Positions 1 through 8,226 of a stretch of DNA of 64,000 bases are shown piece by piece. Source of the stretch: DASWJZ01 sp963846475 (GTDB lineage Bacteria > Pseudomonadota > Alphaproteobacteria > Rhizobiales > Afifellaceae); the NCBI GenBank assembly GCA_963846475.1, contig CAWJVZ010000003.1, positions 124,001-188,000 on the forward strand, given 5' to 3'. The position numbers were made by a program, and so were the translations under genes. Positions within the stretch are counted from its first letter, which is position 1; every line of letters begins with the position of its first letter. The notes under the pieces were generated by a model. That model did no database searches and was not told where the DNA came from. It saw only the letters and a list, made by a program, of their open reading frames with translations.

Positions 1-223
1 CAGAAACGCTCGAATCCCGCCCGGTGCCGGAGATGCCGACCGTCACGTCGACGCCCTGCTCAGCCTTGAAGTTCTCGGCGGCCCTGGTCACGAATGGCCC
101 GACGGTGCTCGACCCGTCCGCGGAGATGACGCCACTCGAGTCGTCTCCCCCGCCGCACCCCGCGGCAGCGAGAGCGAGGCTCGACGCCGCCGCGAGCGCT
201 GCAACGCACGTCCTCATCGTCAT
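1..223 (-). CDS. Phosphate ABC transporter substrate-binding lipoprotein (PstS-like), N-terminal fragment
   Basis: Seen: a reading frame enters from the window edge on the minus strand. Its start is ATG at 223 (a second ATG lies at 217). It encodes a short signal peptide ending in a lipobox-like Ala-Ala-Gly-Cys, a Gly/Asp/Ser linker, then SADGSSTVGPFV and VTVGISGTG, which are hallmark segments of PstS phosphate-binding proteins. Family knowledge: PstS binds phosphate outside the membrane and feeds PstCAB. The expected Gly-Gly-Phe-Glu-Arg-Phe continuation appears in another frame in the last ~20 bases, so one base is probably missing there. It starts 11 bp after the stop of the upstream TPR gene on the same strand. 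The sequence looks actinobacterial, unlike the rest of the window. Confidence 0.7.
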   Translation of the reverse strand, partial: MTMRTCVAALAAASSLALAAAGCGGGDDSSGVISADGSSTVGPFVTRAAENFKAEQGVDVTVGISGTGRDSSVS

Positions 224-233
224 GTCGCCAGTG

Positions 234-1268
234 TCACGGGCCGTTTGCGGCCTCCGGGCGGCCAAATGGTGAACTTGAGGTGAAAGTCCGGTGAAACGTC
301 CGCGTAGCCCGTGAGCGGGCTAACTCGGCTTCGGTCACGACCGCCTCGTCGCCGAGAAGGTCGTCGATCTCGCTCACATACGGATGCGCTCCGAAGCCGG
401 AGAAGAGCTCCCTGGGGCCGGCGAGCGCCTCGAGAGCCTCGGCGCGCCGACCGAGGCCGAGCAGGCAGCGACCCGACCCGAGTAACGCAAACGCTAGCTC
501 GAGGACGTTCCCGAAGTCACGCCACTCCGCCGCCGCGTCGCGGTAGCCGCTCGCTGCGCGCTCGAGCTCGCCGTTCGCCTCCGCCAGCGCTGCCTCGACC
601 GCTCGCCGGGCGTGCCGGTGGAGGGGCGTCGTGTCGACGAGCTTGTCGGCCAGTCGTCGCGCGATCGCGACGTCCGTGGCACGGAGCGCACTGCGCACGG
701 CTCCGGGCAGGTACAGCGGGAAGTTCCACTGCGTCTCGATACCGTCGACGGCTCCGAGCTCGAGGAGATGCTGACGTGTGGACGCGAAGTCCCCGGCGCC
801 TGCCGCCGCGAGCGCGCTGACGCAGAGCGACGCCATGCGCGCCTGGCCCTCGCCGAACTCGCGCGCGCTCTCTACGAGACCATGCGTCAGCTCCACGCTC
901 CGGCGAGCGTTCCCCCGGTGAGTCAGAAGCTCGGCAAGCGAGATATGCAGCCAGAACCGCTCCCACTCGCTCAGCTCGGATTCTGCCAGCACCGAGGTCG
1001 CGGCCGCCTCTAGCTCATCCCATCCCCCAGGGCCAACAGAGCGTCGAGCTTCGTGCCGGTGGACGCTCGAGCGTTACGAGAGACACCGCGCCGCTCGGCC
1101 AGCTTGTGACTTTCGTCGGCAGCCGCGAACGTCGCTCGCGGTCCTTCGTAGGAATAGACGTCGATCGCGAAATTGTTGAGCGTCCGCGTCAGCTCCAATG
1201 TGTCGTTGCGGGTCCGCTCGATCTCTATCGCCCGACGCACATCGTCGAGTCCGCTCGCGTCACCCCGT
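234..1268 (-). pseudogene. TPR-repeat C-terminal part of an actinobacterial-type ATPase/cyclase-like regulator, frameshifted, 5' part missing
   Basis: Seen: two minus-strand frames make one helical-repeat protein. The upstream part (1268 down to ~1020) has the segments LNNFAIDVYSYEGPRA and AERRGVSRNA. The downstream part (~1020 to 234) has Ala/Leu-rich TPR-like helices. One missing base in a G-run near 1018-1025 breaks the frame; restoring it joins ALGDG to DELEAAATSV. Family knowledge: this NNFAxDLYxYEGP type of repeat occurs at the C-terminus of large actinobacterial regulators with AAA ATPase and cyclase or LuxR domains. The N-terminal part is absent because the sequence switches to murD at ~1270. 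The exact effector domain cannot be told. Confidence 0.6.
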
Positions 1269-1285
1269 GCAGCACGTGATCCTCC
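1262..1285. other. Junction between actinobacterial-like and alphaproteobacterial sequence
   Basis: Seen: left of this point the minus strand codes for the TPR protein. Right of it the plus strand codes for MurD, entering at about Ile-Leu-Arg-Ala-Asn-Met. Both genes are cut at the same place, and neither continues on the other side in any frame. No transposase, repeat or att-like site is seen here. Inference: an assembly or library chimera is the simplest explanation, because a single-copy murD lacking its N-terminal half would be non-functional. Confidence 0.75.
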
Positions 1286-2052
1286 GCGCCAATATGGAGG
1301 CGGACGACACGGCGCTGGTCGGCCTTGACGAGCCGGAGATGCAGGACGTCGCAGCCGAGCTGCGGCGGGCCGGCAGACCAAGGCTCCGCACCGTCTCGGT
1401 GGCCCGCCACCCCGACGCCGCGCTCTTCGTCGACGCGCGCGGCGTCCTGGTCGAGGACGGCCGGGAGGTTGCCCCCTTCGCGTCGCTGCCGACGCTGCGC
1501 GGCGCCCACAATTGGCAAAACGCGGCAATGGCGTGGGGCGCGGCGCAAGCGCTCGGCGTGAGCGGCGAGGCGATTCTCGCGGCAATGCAGGGCTTCCCGG
1601 GCCTCGCGCACCGTATGGAGCTCCTGGGCCGGCGCGGCCGCGTCCTCTTCGTCAACAATTCCAAGGCGACCAATGCCGACGCCGCGGCGAAGGCGCTCGC
1701 GACCTTCGAGCCGGTCTATTGGATCGCCGGCGGCCAGGCCAAGGAGGGCGGCATCGCGCCGCTTGCCGAGTTCTTCCCCCGCGTCGCCAAGGCCTATCTC
1801 ATAGGTGCTGCGGCGGATGCATTCTCCCACACGCTCGCCGGGCGCGTGCCGCATGTCATTGCCGGCGACCTGGAGACGGCCGTCCGGTTGGCCGCTGCCG
1901 ACGCGGCGCTCGACCCGGCGCCGGAGCCGGCGATCCTGCTCTCGCCGGCCTGCGCCAGCTTCGACCAGTTCGCCGACTTCGAGGCGCGCGGCGAAGCTTT
2001 CCGGCGCGTTTATTCTTCCCTGGATGAACAGCCCGCGGAGGCGTTCGCATGA
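1270..2052 (+). CDS. murD: UDP-N-acetylmuramoyl-L-alanine--D-glutamate ligase, 5'-truncated
   Basis: MurD adds D-glutamate to UDP-MurNAc-L-Ala in the cytoplasm, the second amino-acid addition of murein precursor synthesis. Seen: only the C-terminal ~255 residues of an enzyme of usually ~450-470. They include the central-domain segment HNWQNAAMAWG, the NNSKATNADAAAKAL motif of the C-terminal ligase domain, and the terminal SPACASFDQF block. The N-terminal UDP-binding domain and the ATP P-loop are missing because the frame begins at the chimeric junction. Its stop overlaps the ftsW start (ATGA), as in other dcw clusters. The identity is safe; the truncation is probably artificial. Confidence 0.9.
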   Translation, partial: QHVILRANMEADDTALVGLDEPEMQDVAAELRRAGRPRLRTVSVARHPDAALFVDARGVLVEDGREVAPFASLPTLRGAHNWQNAAMAWGAAQALGVSGEAILAAMQGFPGLAHRMELLGRRGRVLFVNNSKATNADAAAKALATFEPVYWIAGGQAKEGGIAPLAEFFPRVAKAYLIGAAADAFSHTLAGRVPHVIAGDLETAVRLAAADAALDPAPEPAILLSPACASFDQFADFEARGEAFRRVYSSLDEQPAEAFA

Positions 2053-3197
2053 TCAGCCGTGCTCATCGCTCGCCTCTGTCCGACTGGTGGTGGACGATCG
2101 ACCGGGCGATGTTGTCGCTCGTCCTGCTGTTGCTGCTGAGCGGGCTGGTGCTCTCGTTTGCCGCGAGCCCCGCGGTGGCCGAGCGCCTCGGGCTGGACAG
2201 CCTGCATTTCGTGCTCCGCCACGCCGCCTACGCTCCCGTGGCTGCGGCGGTCATGGTGGGGCTGTCGTTCCTGACGCCGCGGCAGGTGCGCCGCGCCGCG
2301 CTGGTCCTGCTCGTCGTCTGCCTGGCGCTTATGGTGATGGTGCTGTTCGTGGGTGCCGAGATCAAGGGTTCCCGGCGTTGGCTGTTTGTCGCGGGCATCT
2401 CGATCCAGCCTTCGGAATTCCTGAAGCCCGCCTTCATCGTCATCACCGCCTGGCTGTTCGCCGAGGGCAGCCGCCGGCCGGACGTGCCCGGCAAATTGCT
2501 GGCGATGGCACTCCTCATCATCACGGCGGCGCTGCTGGTCGCGGAGCCGGACCTGGGCCAGACGATCCTCTTCGTCGCGGTATGGGGGGCGCTGTTTTTC
2601 CTGGCCGGCGTGTCCTCCATGCTGGTGCTCGGGCTCAGCGGCGCGGGCGTTGCCGCGCTGCTCGCCGCCTATTGGGCGTTCCCGCATGTGGCTGGCCGCA
2701 TCAACCGTTTCCTCGATCCGGCAAGCGGTGACAATTTTCAGGTGGTGACGGCGCTGGAATCGTTCGAGCGCGGCGGCTGGTCCGGCTCCGGGCCGGGCGA
2801 GGGGATGATGAAGCGGGTCCTGCCGGACTCCCATACCGATTTCGTGTTTGCGGTGGTCGGCGAGGAGTTCGGCATCGTGCTCTGCCTGCTCATCGTAGCG
2901 CTGTTCTCGGCGCTGGTCATGCGCGGCATGCTGCAGGCGCTGAAGCGCAACAGCGCCTTCGAGCGCATGGCGATCGCCGGGCTCGCCACGCAGATCGGCC
3001 TGCAGGCCTTCATCAATATGGGGGTGAATCTGCATCTCCTGCCGACCAAGGGCATGACGCTGCCGTTCATCTCCTACGGCGGCTCGGCGCTCCTCTCCTC
3101 GGCGCTGACCATGGGTTTTCTACTGGCGCTGTCGCGGCGCTCGGCGGAGAGCCGCGTCACGGTCGCGCCCCGTCCGGCCGCGCTCGCCGGGGCGTGA
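2049..3197 (+). CDS. ftsW: Peptidoglycan glycosyltransferase / lipid II polymerase FtsW
   Basis: A SEDS-family membrane protein that polymerises lipid II into septal glycan with its partner class B PBP (FtsI). Seen: 382 residues with about ten hydrophobic segments, the WLFVAGISIQPSEFLKP loop, EPDLGQTILF, and the C-terminal GMTLPFISYGGSALL signature, all diagnostic of FtsW/RodA/SpoVE. It lies between murD and murG with 4-base overlaps on both sides, so translation is probably coupled. The start ATG at 2049 overlaps the murD stop. FtsW rather than RodA is assigned from its place in the dcw cluster. Confidence 0.96.
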   Translation: MISRAHRSPLSDWWWTIDRAMLSLVLLLLLSGLVLSFAASPAVAERLGLDSLHFVLRHAAYAPVAAAVMVGLSFLTPRQVRRAALVLLVVCLALMVMVLFVGAEIKGSRRWLFVAGISIQPSEFLKPAFIVITAWLFAEGSRRPDVPGKLLAMALLIITAALLVAEPDLGQTILFVAVWGALFFLAGVSSMLVLGLSGAGVAALLAAYWAFPHVAGRINRFLDPASGDNFQVVTALESFERGGWSGSGPGEGMMKRVLPDSHTDFVFAVVGEEFGIVLCLLIVALFSALVMRGMLQALKRNSAFERMAIAGLATQIGLQAFINMGVNLHLLPTKGMTLPFISYGGSALLSSALTMGFLLALSRRSAESRVTVAPRPAALAGA

Positions 3198-4306
3198 AGC
3201 GCGCTTTGCAGCGGAGCGCGCTCCTCGTCGCCGGCGGGACGGGCGGCCACCTCTTTCCCGCCATGGCGCTTCGCGAAGCGCTCATGACGCGCGGCTGGCG
3301 CGTGCATATGGCGACGGATCCGCGCGTCGGCGGCTTCATCGCCGGCGTTCCGGCAGACGAGATGCACCGCATCCGCGCGGCGACATTGGGCGGCTCGCCG
3401 GCCGCGATGGCCCGTTCGCTCGCCACGCTGGCGCGTGGCGTCGCGGAATCGCGGCGGCTCCTGAACGAGCTGCGGCCGGGGGTCGTGGTCGGCTTTGGCG
3501 GCTATCCCACCGTGCCGCCGCTCGTCGCAGCCAGGCTCCGCGGTCTGCCGATCGTCGTGCACGAGGCGAATGCCGTCGTTGGCCGGGCCAACAGGCTGCT
3601 GATCCGCCTCGGGGCGATCCTCGCCACCGGCTTCGACAAGCCGCAGGGGAGCGCCAGGGCAGGCGAGATCGTCCATGTCGGCAATCCCGTGCGGGCGGCG
3701 ATCGCCGCGGCGGCACGGCCCTACGCTGCGCCGCAGCCGGACCGGCCGTTCAACCTCCTGGTCATCGGCGGCAGCCAGGGCGCCCGGGTGTTTTCCGGCC
3801 TAGTTCCGGGAGCGCTGGCGGAACTACCGGAGGACAAGCGCCGCCGTATCCGGCTCGTCCAGCAGGCCCGGCCGGAGGATCTCGACGCCACGCGCCAGGT
3901 GCTGAGCGGCATCGGCGTCGCGGCAGAACTGGCGCCGTTCTTCACCGACATGGGCGAGCGGCTGGCCAATGCGCATCTCGTCCTGTGCCGGGCCGGGGCG
4001 TCCACCATCGCCGAGCTGGCCTTCATGGGGCGGCCGGCGATCCTGGTGCCCTATCCGCATGCGCTGGACCACGATCAGGCAGAGAACGCCCGGCTATTGG
4101 CGGAGAACGGCGGCGGCTGGCTGATGCCGGAGCATGAGCTGACCGTCAAAGTGCTTGCCCGGCGGCTCGCCGCCCTTATGGATTGGCCCGAGCAATTGCA
4201 GCAGGCGGCGGACGCCGCGAAGGCCGAGGGGCGCCCCGATGCGGCGGAGCGGCTGGCCGACGTCGTGGATCGCCTCGCGCGCCGGCCGAGTCAGGAGTTT
4301 CGATGA
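3194..4306 (+). CDS. murG: UDP-GlcNAc:undecaprenyl-PP-MurNAc-pentapeptide GlcNAc transferase
   Basis: MurG transfers GlcNAc onto lipid I to make lipid II at the inner face of the plasma membrane. Seen: 370 residues in the usual GT-B order. The N-terminal G-loop GGTGGHLFPA is at residues ~14-23, VVGFGGYPT follows, the second G-loop GGSQGARVF opens the C-terminal domain, and the donor-binding LVLCRAGASTIAEL and LVPYPHALDHDQAENA segments come after. The start overlaps the end of ftsW (GTGA-type overlap) and its stop overlaps the murC ATG. It is intact, of normal length and part of the murD-murB transcription unit. Confidence 0.97.
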   Translation: MKRALQRSALLVAGGTGGHLFPAMALREALMTRGWRVHMATDPRVGGFIAGVPADEMHRIRAATLGGSPAAMARSLATLARGVAESRRLLNELRPGVVVGFGGYPTVPPLVAARLRGLPIVVHEANAVVGRANRLLIRLGAILATGFDKPQGSARAGEIVHVGNPVRAAIAAAARPYAAPQPDRPFNLLVIGGSQGARVFSGLVPGALAELPEDKRRRIRLVQQARPEDLDATRQVLSGIGVAAELAPFFTDMGERLANAHLVLCRAGASTIAELAFMGRPAILVPYPHALDHDQAENARLLAENGGGWLMPEHELTVKVLARRLAALMDWPEQLQQAADAAKAEGRPDAAERLADVVDRLARRPSQEFR

Positions 4307-5724
4307 AGTTGCCCCGCGATATCGGGCCGATCCATTTCGTCGGGATCGGCGGCATTGGCATGAGCGGCATCGCCGAGGTGCTTGCGAACCAGAATTACCG
4401 GGTGCGCGGCTCCGACGTCGCCGACAGCGCAAATGTGCAGCGGCTCCGGGACAACGGCATCGAGGTGGCGATCGGCCACGACGCCGCCAATCTCGACGAT
4501 GCCGCCGTCGTCGTCGTTTCCTCGGCGATCAAGCGCGACAATCCCGAGCTCGTCGAGGCGCGGGCGCGCGGTCTGCCGGTCGTGCGGCGCGCCGAGATGC
4601 TTGCCGAGCTGATGCGGCTGAAGTCGGCCGTCGCCATCGGCGGCACGCACGGCAAGACGACGACTACTTCCATGATCGCCGCGCTCCTCGACGCCGGCGG
4701 CCTCGACCCGACGGTCATCAACGGCGGCATCATCAACGCCTACGGCACCAATGCCCGCATGGGCACCGGCGACTGGATGGTGGTGGAGGCGGACGAATCC
4801 GACGGCACCTTCGTAAAACTGCCGGCCGATATCGCAGTGGTGACCAACATCGACCCCGAGCACCTCGACCATTACGGGAGTTTTGACGGGGTACGGGACG
4901 CCTTCCGGGCGTTTGTGGAGAACGTGCCCTTCTACGGTTTCGCCGCGATGTGCCTGGACCATCCGGAAGTGCAAGCGCTCGTCGCCCGTATCGAGGACCG
5001 CCGCATCGTCACATATGGGAGGAACCCACAGGCGGAAGTGCGCTTCCGCGACATCGCCTTTCGCGACGGCAGGACCCGCTTCACCGTCGACCGCCGCGAC
5101 CGCGTGACCGGCGAGGCCGAGGTCATCGAGGATCTGGCGATCAGCATGCCCGGCGAGCACAACGTGTCCAACGCCACGGCGGCGGTGGCGGTGGCGCGGG
5201 CGATCGGCATCAGCGCCGAAGACGTGCGCAAGGGGCTGCAGAATTTCGGCGGCGTGAAGCGGCGTTTCACCCACACCGGCACTTGGAACGGCGTCGATAT
5301 CTACGACGATTACGGCCACCACCCCGTCGAGATCGCCGCGGTTCTCCGTGCGGCGCGCTCGGCGGCGGCGGGGCGCATCGTCGCCGTGCACCAGCCGCAC
5401 CGCTATACGCGGCTCTCGAGTCTTTTTGCGGATTTCTGCACCTGCTTCAACGAGGCCGATACGATCATCATCGCCGACGTCTATGCGGCCGGCGAGGCGC
5501 CGATCGAGGGCGCCAACCGCGACGCGCTGGTCGAGGGCCTGCGCGCCGGGGGCCACCGCGACGCGCGCCCGCTCGACGGCGAAGACGCCCTGCCGCCGCT
5601 CATCGCATCCCTCGTGCGGCCCGGCGACATGGTGGTGTGCCTCGGCGCGGGCTCGATCACCAGATGGGCCAACGCGCTGCCGGGGGCGCTTGCGGGACTG
5701 GAGAAAAGCAGCCGGCATGGCTGA
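4303..5724 (+). CDS. murC: UDP-N-acetylmuramate--L-alanine ligase
   Basis: MurC adds the first amino acid, L-Ala, to UDP-MurNAc using ATP. Seen: 473 residues. The UDP-binding GIGGIGMSGIAEVL is near the N-terminus, the ATP P-loop GGTHGKTTTT lies at ~110-120, then VVEADESDGTF, DPEHLDHYG, the central IYDDYGHHPVEI and HQPHRYTR. The ATG at 4303 is chosen because it overlaps the murG stop (ATGA) and begins the conserved region. An upstream extension of the same frame lies inside murG and carries no family similarity. Overlap with murB follows. Confidence 0.97.
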   Translation: MKLPRDIGPIHFVGIGGIGMSGIAEVLANQNYRVRGSDVADSANVQRLRDNGIEVAIGHDAANLDDAAVVVVSSAIKRDNPELVEARARGLPVVRRAEMLAELMRLKSAVAIGGTHGKTTTTSMIAALLDAGGLDPTVINGGIINAYGTNARMGTGDWMVVEADESDGTFVKLPADIAVVTNIDPEHLDHYGSFDGVRDAFRAFVENVPFYGFAAMCLDHPEVQALVARIEDRRIVTYGRNPQAEVRFRDIAFRDGRTRFTVDRRDRVTGEAEVIEDLAISMPGEHNVSNATAAVAVARAIGISAEDVRKGLQNFGGVKRRFTHTGTWNGVDIYDDYGHHPVEIAAVLRAARSAAAGRIVAVHQPHRYTRLSSLFADFCTCFNEADTIIIADVYAAGEAPIEGANRDALVEGLRAGGHRDARPLDGEDALPPLIASLVRPGDMVVCLGAGSITRWANALPGALAGLEKSSRHG

Positions 5725-6688
5725 CCACCTCCTCGAGCGCCTCGGCGACAAGCTCAAGGGCTTTCGCGGCACCCTGCAGCCGGACCAGCCGCTGGCGCCG
5801 ATCGTCTGGTTCCGTGCCGGCGGGCCGGCGGAAATCCTGGCCATGCCCGCCGACGCCGACGACCTCGCCTTCCTGATGCGGGCGGTGCCCGCCGAAATCC
5901 CGGTCACGGTGTTCGGGCTCGGCTCGAACCTCCTGGTCCGCGACGGCGGAGTGGACGGCCTCGTCGTGCGCCTCTCCGCCCGCGGCTTCGGCAAGGTTGA
6001 GGTGGAGGGCAGCCGTCTTCGCGTCGGCGCGGCGCTCGCCGACAAGCGCGTGGCGGCGCACGCCCTCGAGGCCGGCATCGGCGGCTTCGCATTCTATCAC
6101 GGCATCCCCGGCGGCATCGGCGGAGCACTCCGCATGAATGCTGGCGCCAACGGCGTGGAGACGCGCGAGCGCGTGGTGGAGGTGGTGGCGATCGATCGGC
6201 GAGGCGAGCGGCACGTGCTGTCGAACGCCGCCATGGGCTATGCGTACCGGCATTCTTCCGCGCCGGACGACTTCATCTTCGTCGAAGCGCTCTTCGAAGG
6301 CGTGACTGAAGACGCCGACACGATCCGCACCGCCATGAATGCCGTTCAGGAACACCGGGAGCGCGCGCAGCCGGTGAAGAGCCGCACCGGCGGCTCGACC
6401 TTCAAGAACCCCGACCCGCCGGGCACACCGAACCAGCGGAGCGCCTGGCGCCTCATCGACGCGGCCGGCTGCCGCGGCCTGAGGATTGGCGACGCGGAAG
6501 TCTCCGAGATGCACTGCAACTTTCTCATCAATACCGGCGCCGCATCCGGCCACGATTTGGAGCTGCTCGGCGAGACGGTGCGGGCGCGGGTGCTGGAACA
6601 ATCCGGCGTGCGGCTGGAATGGGAAATCAAGAAGATGGGCCGCTTCGGCGCGAACGCCGCCGTGGAGCCGTTCCTGGGGAAGGGGTAG
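5717..6688 (+). CDS. murB: UDP-N-acetylenolpyruvoylglucosamine reductase
   Basis: A flavoenzyme that reduces UDP-GlcNAc-enolpyruvate to UDP-MurNAc with NADPH. Seen: 323 residues with WFRAGGPAE, the FAD-contacting GLGSNLLVRDGG, FYHGIPGGIGGALRMNAGA, and the catalytic-serine motif GGSTFKNP. The C-terminal HCNFLINTGAAS segment marks the single-domain type II-like enzyme of alphaproteobacteria. The ATG at 5717 overlaps the end of murC by 8 bases. It is the last gene before the inserted toxin-antitoxin block, so the mur-fts transcription unit may be interrupted after it. Confidence 0.96.
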   Translation: MADHLLERLGDKLKGFRGTLQPDQPLAPIVWFRAGGPAEILAMPADADDLAFLMRAVPAEIPVTVFGLGSNLLVRDGGVDGLVVRLSARGFGKVEVEGSRLRVGAALADKRVAAHALEAGIGGFAFYHGIPGGIGGALRMNAGANGVETRERVVEVVAIDRRGERHVLSNAAMGYAYRHSSAPDDFIFVEALFEGVTEDADTIRTAMNAVQEHRERAQPVKSRTGGSTFKNPDPPGTPNQRSAWRLIDAAGCRGLRIGDAEVSEMHCNFLINTGAASGHDLELLGETVRARVLEQSGVRLEWEIKKMGRFGANAAVEPFLGKG

Positions 6689-6712
6689 ACTCAGAGAAAG
6701 CTCACCTGCACC

Positions 6713-6741
6713 TTGACGGCTCGCTTTTATGTAACTACACT
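6713..6741 (+). promoter_or_regulatory. Candidate promoter of brnTA (TTGACG, 17 bp, TACACT)
   Basis: Seen: TTGACG at 6713-6718 and TACACT at 6736-6741, spaced 17 bp, just before the brnT ATG at 6744. No Shine-Dalgarno sequence precedes that ATG, so the transcript would be leaderless or nearly so. The -10 box is unusually close to the start codon, which lowers confidence. Confidence 0.35.
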
Positions 6742-6743
6742 AA

Positions 6744-7010
6744 ATGATTTCCTGGAACGAGCGGAAGCGCCGGCTCAATCTCGCCAAGCACCGCGTCGAT
6801 CTCGCTCTGGCTCAGCAGTTCGATTTGGCTACTGCGCAGATCGACGAGGACCGCGATGTCGGGCACGAGACACGGTTTCGCGCCACCGGCTTCATTGGCG
6901 ACAGAATGTTTTTCATGGTCTTCACGCTCAACGAGGAAGCCGATCCACATGTGATCAGCCTCCGTGCAGCCACTCCTAAGGAGAAGCGTCGATATGCCGA
7001 GCGATCCTGA
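6744..7010 (+). CDS. brnT: BrnT-family toxin
   Basis: BrnT is a small RelE-fold ribonuclease toxin of type II modules, neutralised by BrnA. Seen: 88 residues with the family's N-terminal WNERKRRLNLAKHRVDL pattern, then FRATGFIGDRMFFMVFT and a C-terminal ISLRAATPKEKRRY that matches the usual IRIISARxAxxxERxxY end. The gene overlaps the following antitoxin gene by 17 bases, the normal toxin-first brnTA order. No ribosome-binding site is visible before ATG 6744. It sits with vapBC between murB and ddl, where most relatives have no genes of this kind. Confidence 0.85.
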   Translation: MISWNERKRRLNLAKHRVDLALAQQFDLATAQIDEDRDVGHETRFRATGFIGDRMFFMVFTLNEEADPHVISLRAATPKEKRRYAERS

Positions 7011-7389
7011 CTTGACCATGGATGAACTGGCGGAGATCGCCCGCCGTCGTGCCGTTGGCCGTCAGAAAGCGAGACGGCTGCTGGAGACTGCCGATCCGGA
7101 GGAGGATGCGGCAATCGTCCGCGCGGCGGAGTCGGACCCGGATGCGCTGCCAATGACCGATGAGCAACTCGATCGAATGCGTCCGGCGCATGAAGTGCTT
7201 CCGGAGCTGGTCGCCAGGCATCTGCGCCGCAATCGCGGGCGCCCGAAGCTGGCCGCCCCCAAGCAGCAGGTGACGCTCCGGATCGACCCCGACGTGCTGG
7301 AGCATTTTCGCGCCACCGGAGCCGGCTGGCAGACCGCCATCAACGACGCCCTGCGGGAGGCGATGGCGCACGGTCCAAAGCGCGGCTAG
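6994..7389 (+). CDS. brnA: BrnA-family antitoxin
   Basis: BrnA binds BrnT and represses the operon through a ribbon-helix-helix domain. Seen: 131 residues from ATG 6994, chosen because AAGGAGA lies about ten bases upstream at 6979-6985. The N-terminal half is charged (MDELAEIARRRAVGRQKARR). The C-terminal KQQVTLRIDPDVLEHFRATG followed by TAINDALREAM is the BrnA DNA-binding segment. It is translationally coupled to brnT. The length is slightly above the family norm because of the acidic N-terminal half. Confidence 0.85.
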   Translation: MPSDPDLTMDELAEIARRRAVGRQKARRLLETADPEEDAAIVRAAESDPDALPMTDEQLDRMRPAHEVLPELVARHLRRNRGRPKLAAPKQQVTLRIDPDVLEHFRATGAGWQTAINDALREAMAHGPKRG

Positions 7390-7470
7390 GCGCCTCGCAT
7401 ATCCGAGGAGTTCGAAAGGAGGCGGGCGGGCGGCGATTTAAGCCTTGCAGCCTGAACAGGAGAACCGTAT

Positions 7471-7494
7471 TGTATGTCCCAGCTGGATATACAT
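7471..7494. promoter_or_regulatory. Candidate operator upstream of vapBC
   Basis: Seen: an imperfect inverted repeat, TGTATGTCC at 7471-7479 and GGATATACAT at 7485-7494, directly before the vapB start. VapBC complexes usually autoregulate by binding such palindromes through the VapB N-terminus; the assignment here is inferred from position. Confidence 0.4.
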
Positions 7495-7506
7495 GGAGAT
7501 GCTGCC

Positions 7507-7743
7507 ATGATGGTTCGATCCAGGATGTTTAAGACGAACCGCAGCCAGGCCGTGCGGATTCCAAAGGCGCTCGCATTTCCCGAGAACGTTACCGATGTTG
7601 AAATCATGCGAGTCGGCGACTCTCTTCTTATTACGCCCGCCGGAAAAAATTGGGCCGAGTATTTTGAGAACGGGCCTTTCGCAACTGAAGACTTCATGAA
7701 CGAACGAGATGAATGGGATTTTCAAGACCGTGAGCCGCTTTGA
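7507..7743 (+). CDS. vapB: VapB-type antitoxin
   Basis: A partner and DNA-binding repressor for the adjacent VapC. Seen: 78 residues from ATG 7507 (a second ATG follows at once at 7510). TGGAGAT lies 7-13 bases upstream. The N-terminal FKTNRSQAVRIPKALAFP is the swapped-hairpin (AbrB/MazE-like) DNA-binding domain of VapB proteins. The acidic C-terminus (FATEDFMNERDEWDFQDRE) is the toxin-wrapping tail. Its stop overlaps the vapC start (TGATG), so the two are coupled. An earlier in-frame ATG at 7474 lies inside the candidate operator and is less likely. Confidence 0.88.
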   Translation: MMVRSRMFKTNRSQAVRIPKALAFPENVTDVEIMRVGDSLLITPAGKNWAEYFENGPFATEDFMNERDEWDFQDREPL

Positions 7744-8141
7744 TGCTCCAGTTCATGCTGGACACAAATATTTGCATCTACGTCATGAAGAATCGGGCTC
7801 GTCCGCTGCGCCATAAATTCGAAGGGGTGCGGGCTTCGGTTTGCATTTCGGCCATCACATTGGCCGAGTTGTATTTCGGCGCGCAGAACTCCGGTCAGGT
7901 GCAGTCGAATATAGATGCCATCGAACGCTTCACCGCCGGGCTGCCTATTCTGCCGTTCGACGCTGAAGCCGCCAGTCACTTCGGTGCGATCCGAGCGCAC
8001 TTGAGGCGAGCCGGCACTCCCATCAGTCCGCAGGACATGCTTATCGGCGCCCATGCCCGCAGCGAAGGGCTGGCGCTGGTCACCAACAATCGTAGTGAGT
8101 TTGACCGCATACCCGGCCTGCTGGTGGAGAACTGGGTGTGA
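7743..8141 (+). CDS. vapC: VapC-type PIN-domain ribonuclease toxin
   Basis: PIN-domain RNases of this type cut tRNA or rRNA when freed from VapB. Seen: 132 residues with the four acidic-site regions in order: FMLDTNICIYVMK, SAITLAELYFGA, ISPQDMLIGAHA and LVTNNRSEFDRI. The MLDTNICIYVMK opening and the xENW C-terminus fit the VapC/FitB group. The ATG at 7743 overlaps the vapB stop; a TTG at 7740 is an alternative. It is complete and apparently functional, and is the last gene of the accessory block before ddl. Confidence 0.9.
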   Translation: MLQFMLDTNICIYVMKNRARPLRHKFEGVRASVCISAITLAELYFGAQNSGQVQSNIDAIERFTAGLPILPFDAEAASHFGAIRAHLRRAGTPISPQDMLIGAHARSEGLALVTNNRSEFDRIPGLLVENWV

Positions 8142-8226
8142 CGCCGGCGGCGACGCGCATGGTTAACGATTTCTAGCAAAATCTTTCGCTACACCCCTCG
8201 CGAAGTGAACCGCGTGGAGGTGCGGC

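Noticed and set aside
1198..1270. Extension of murD upstream of the junction
   Set aside because: The frame stays open by chance, but those bases code for the TPR protein on the other strand and do not match MurD.
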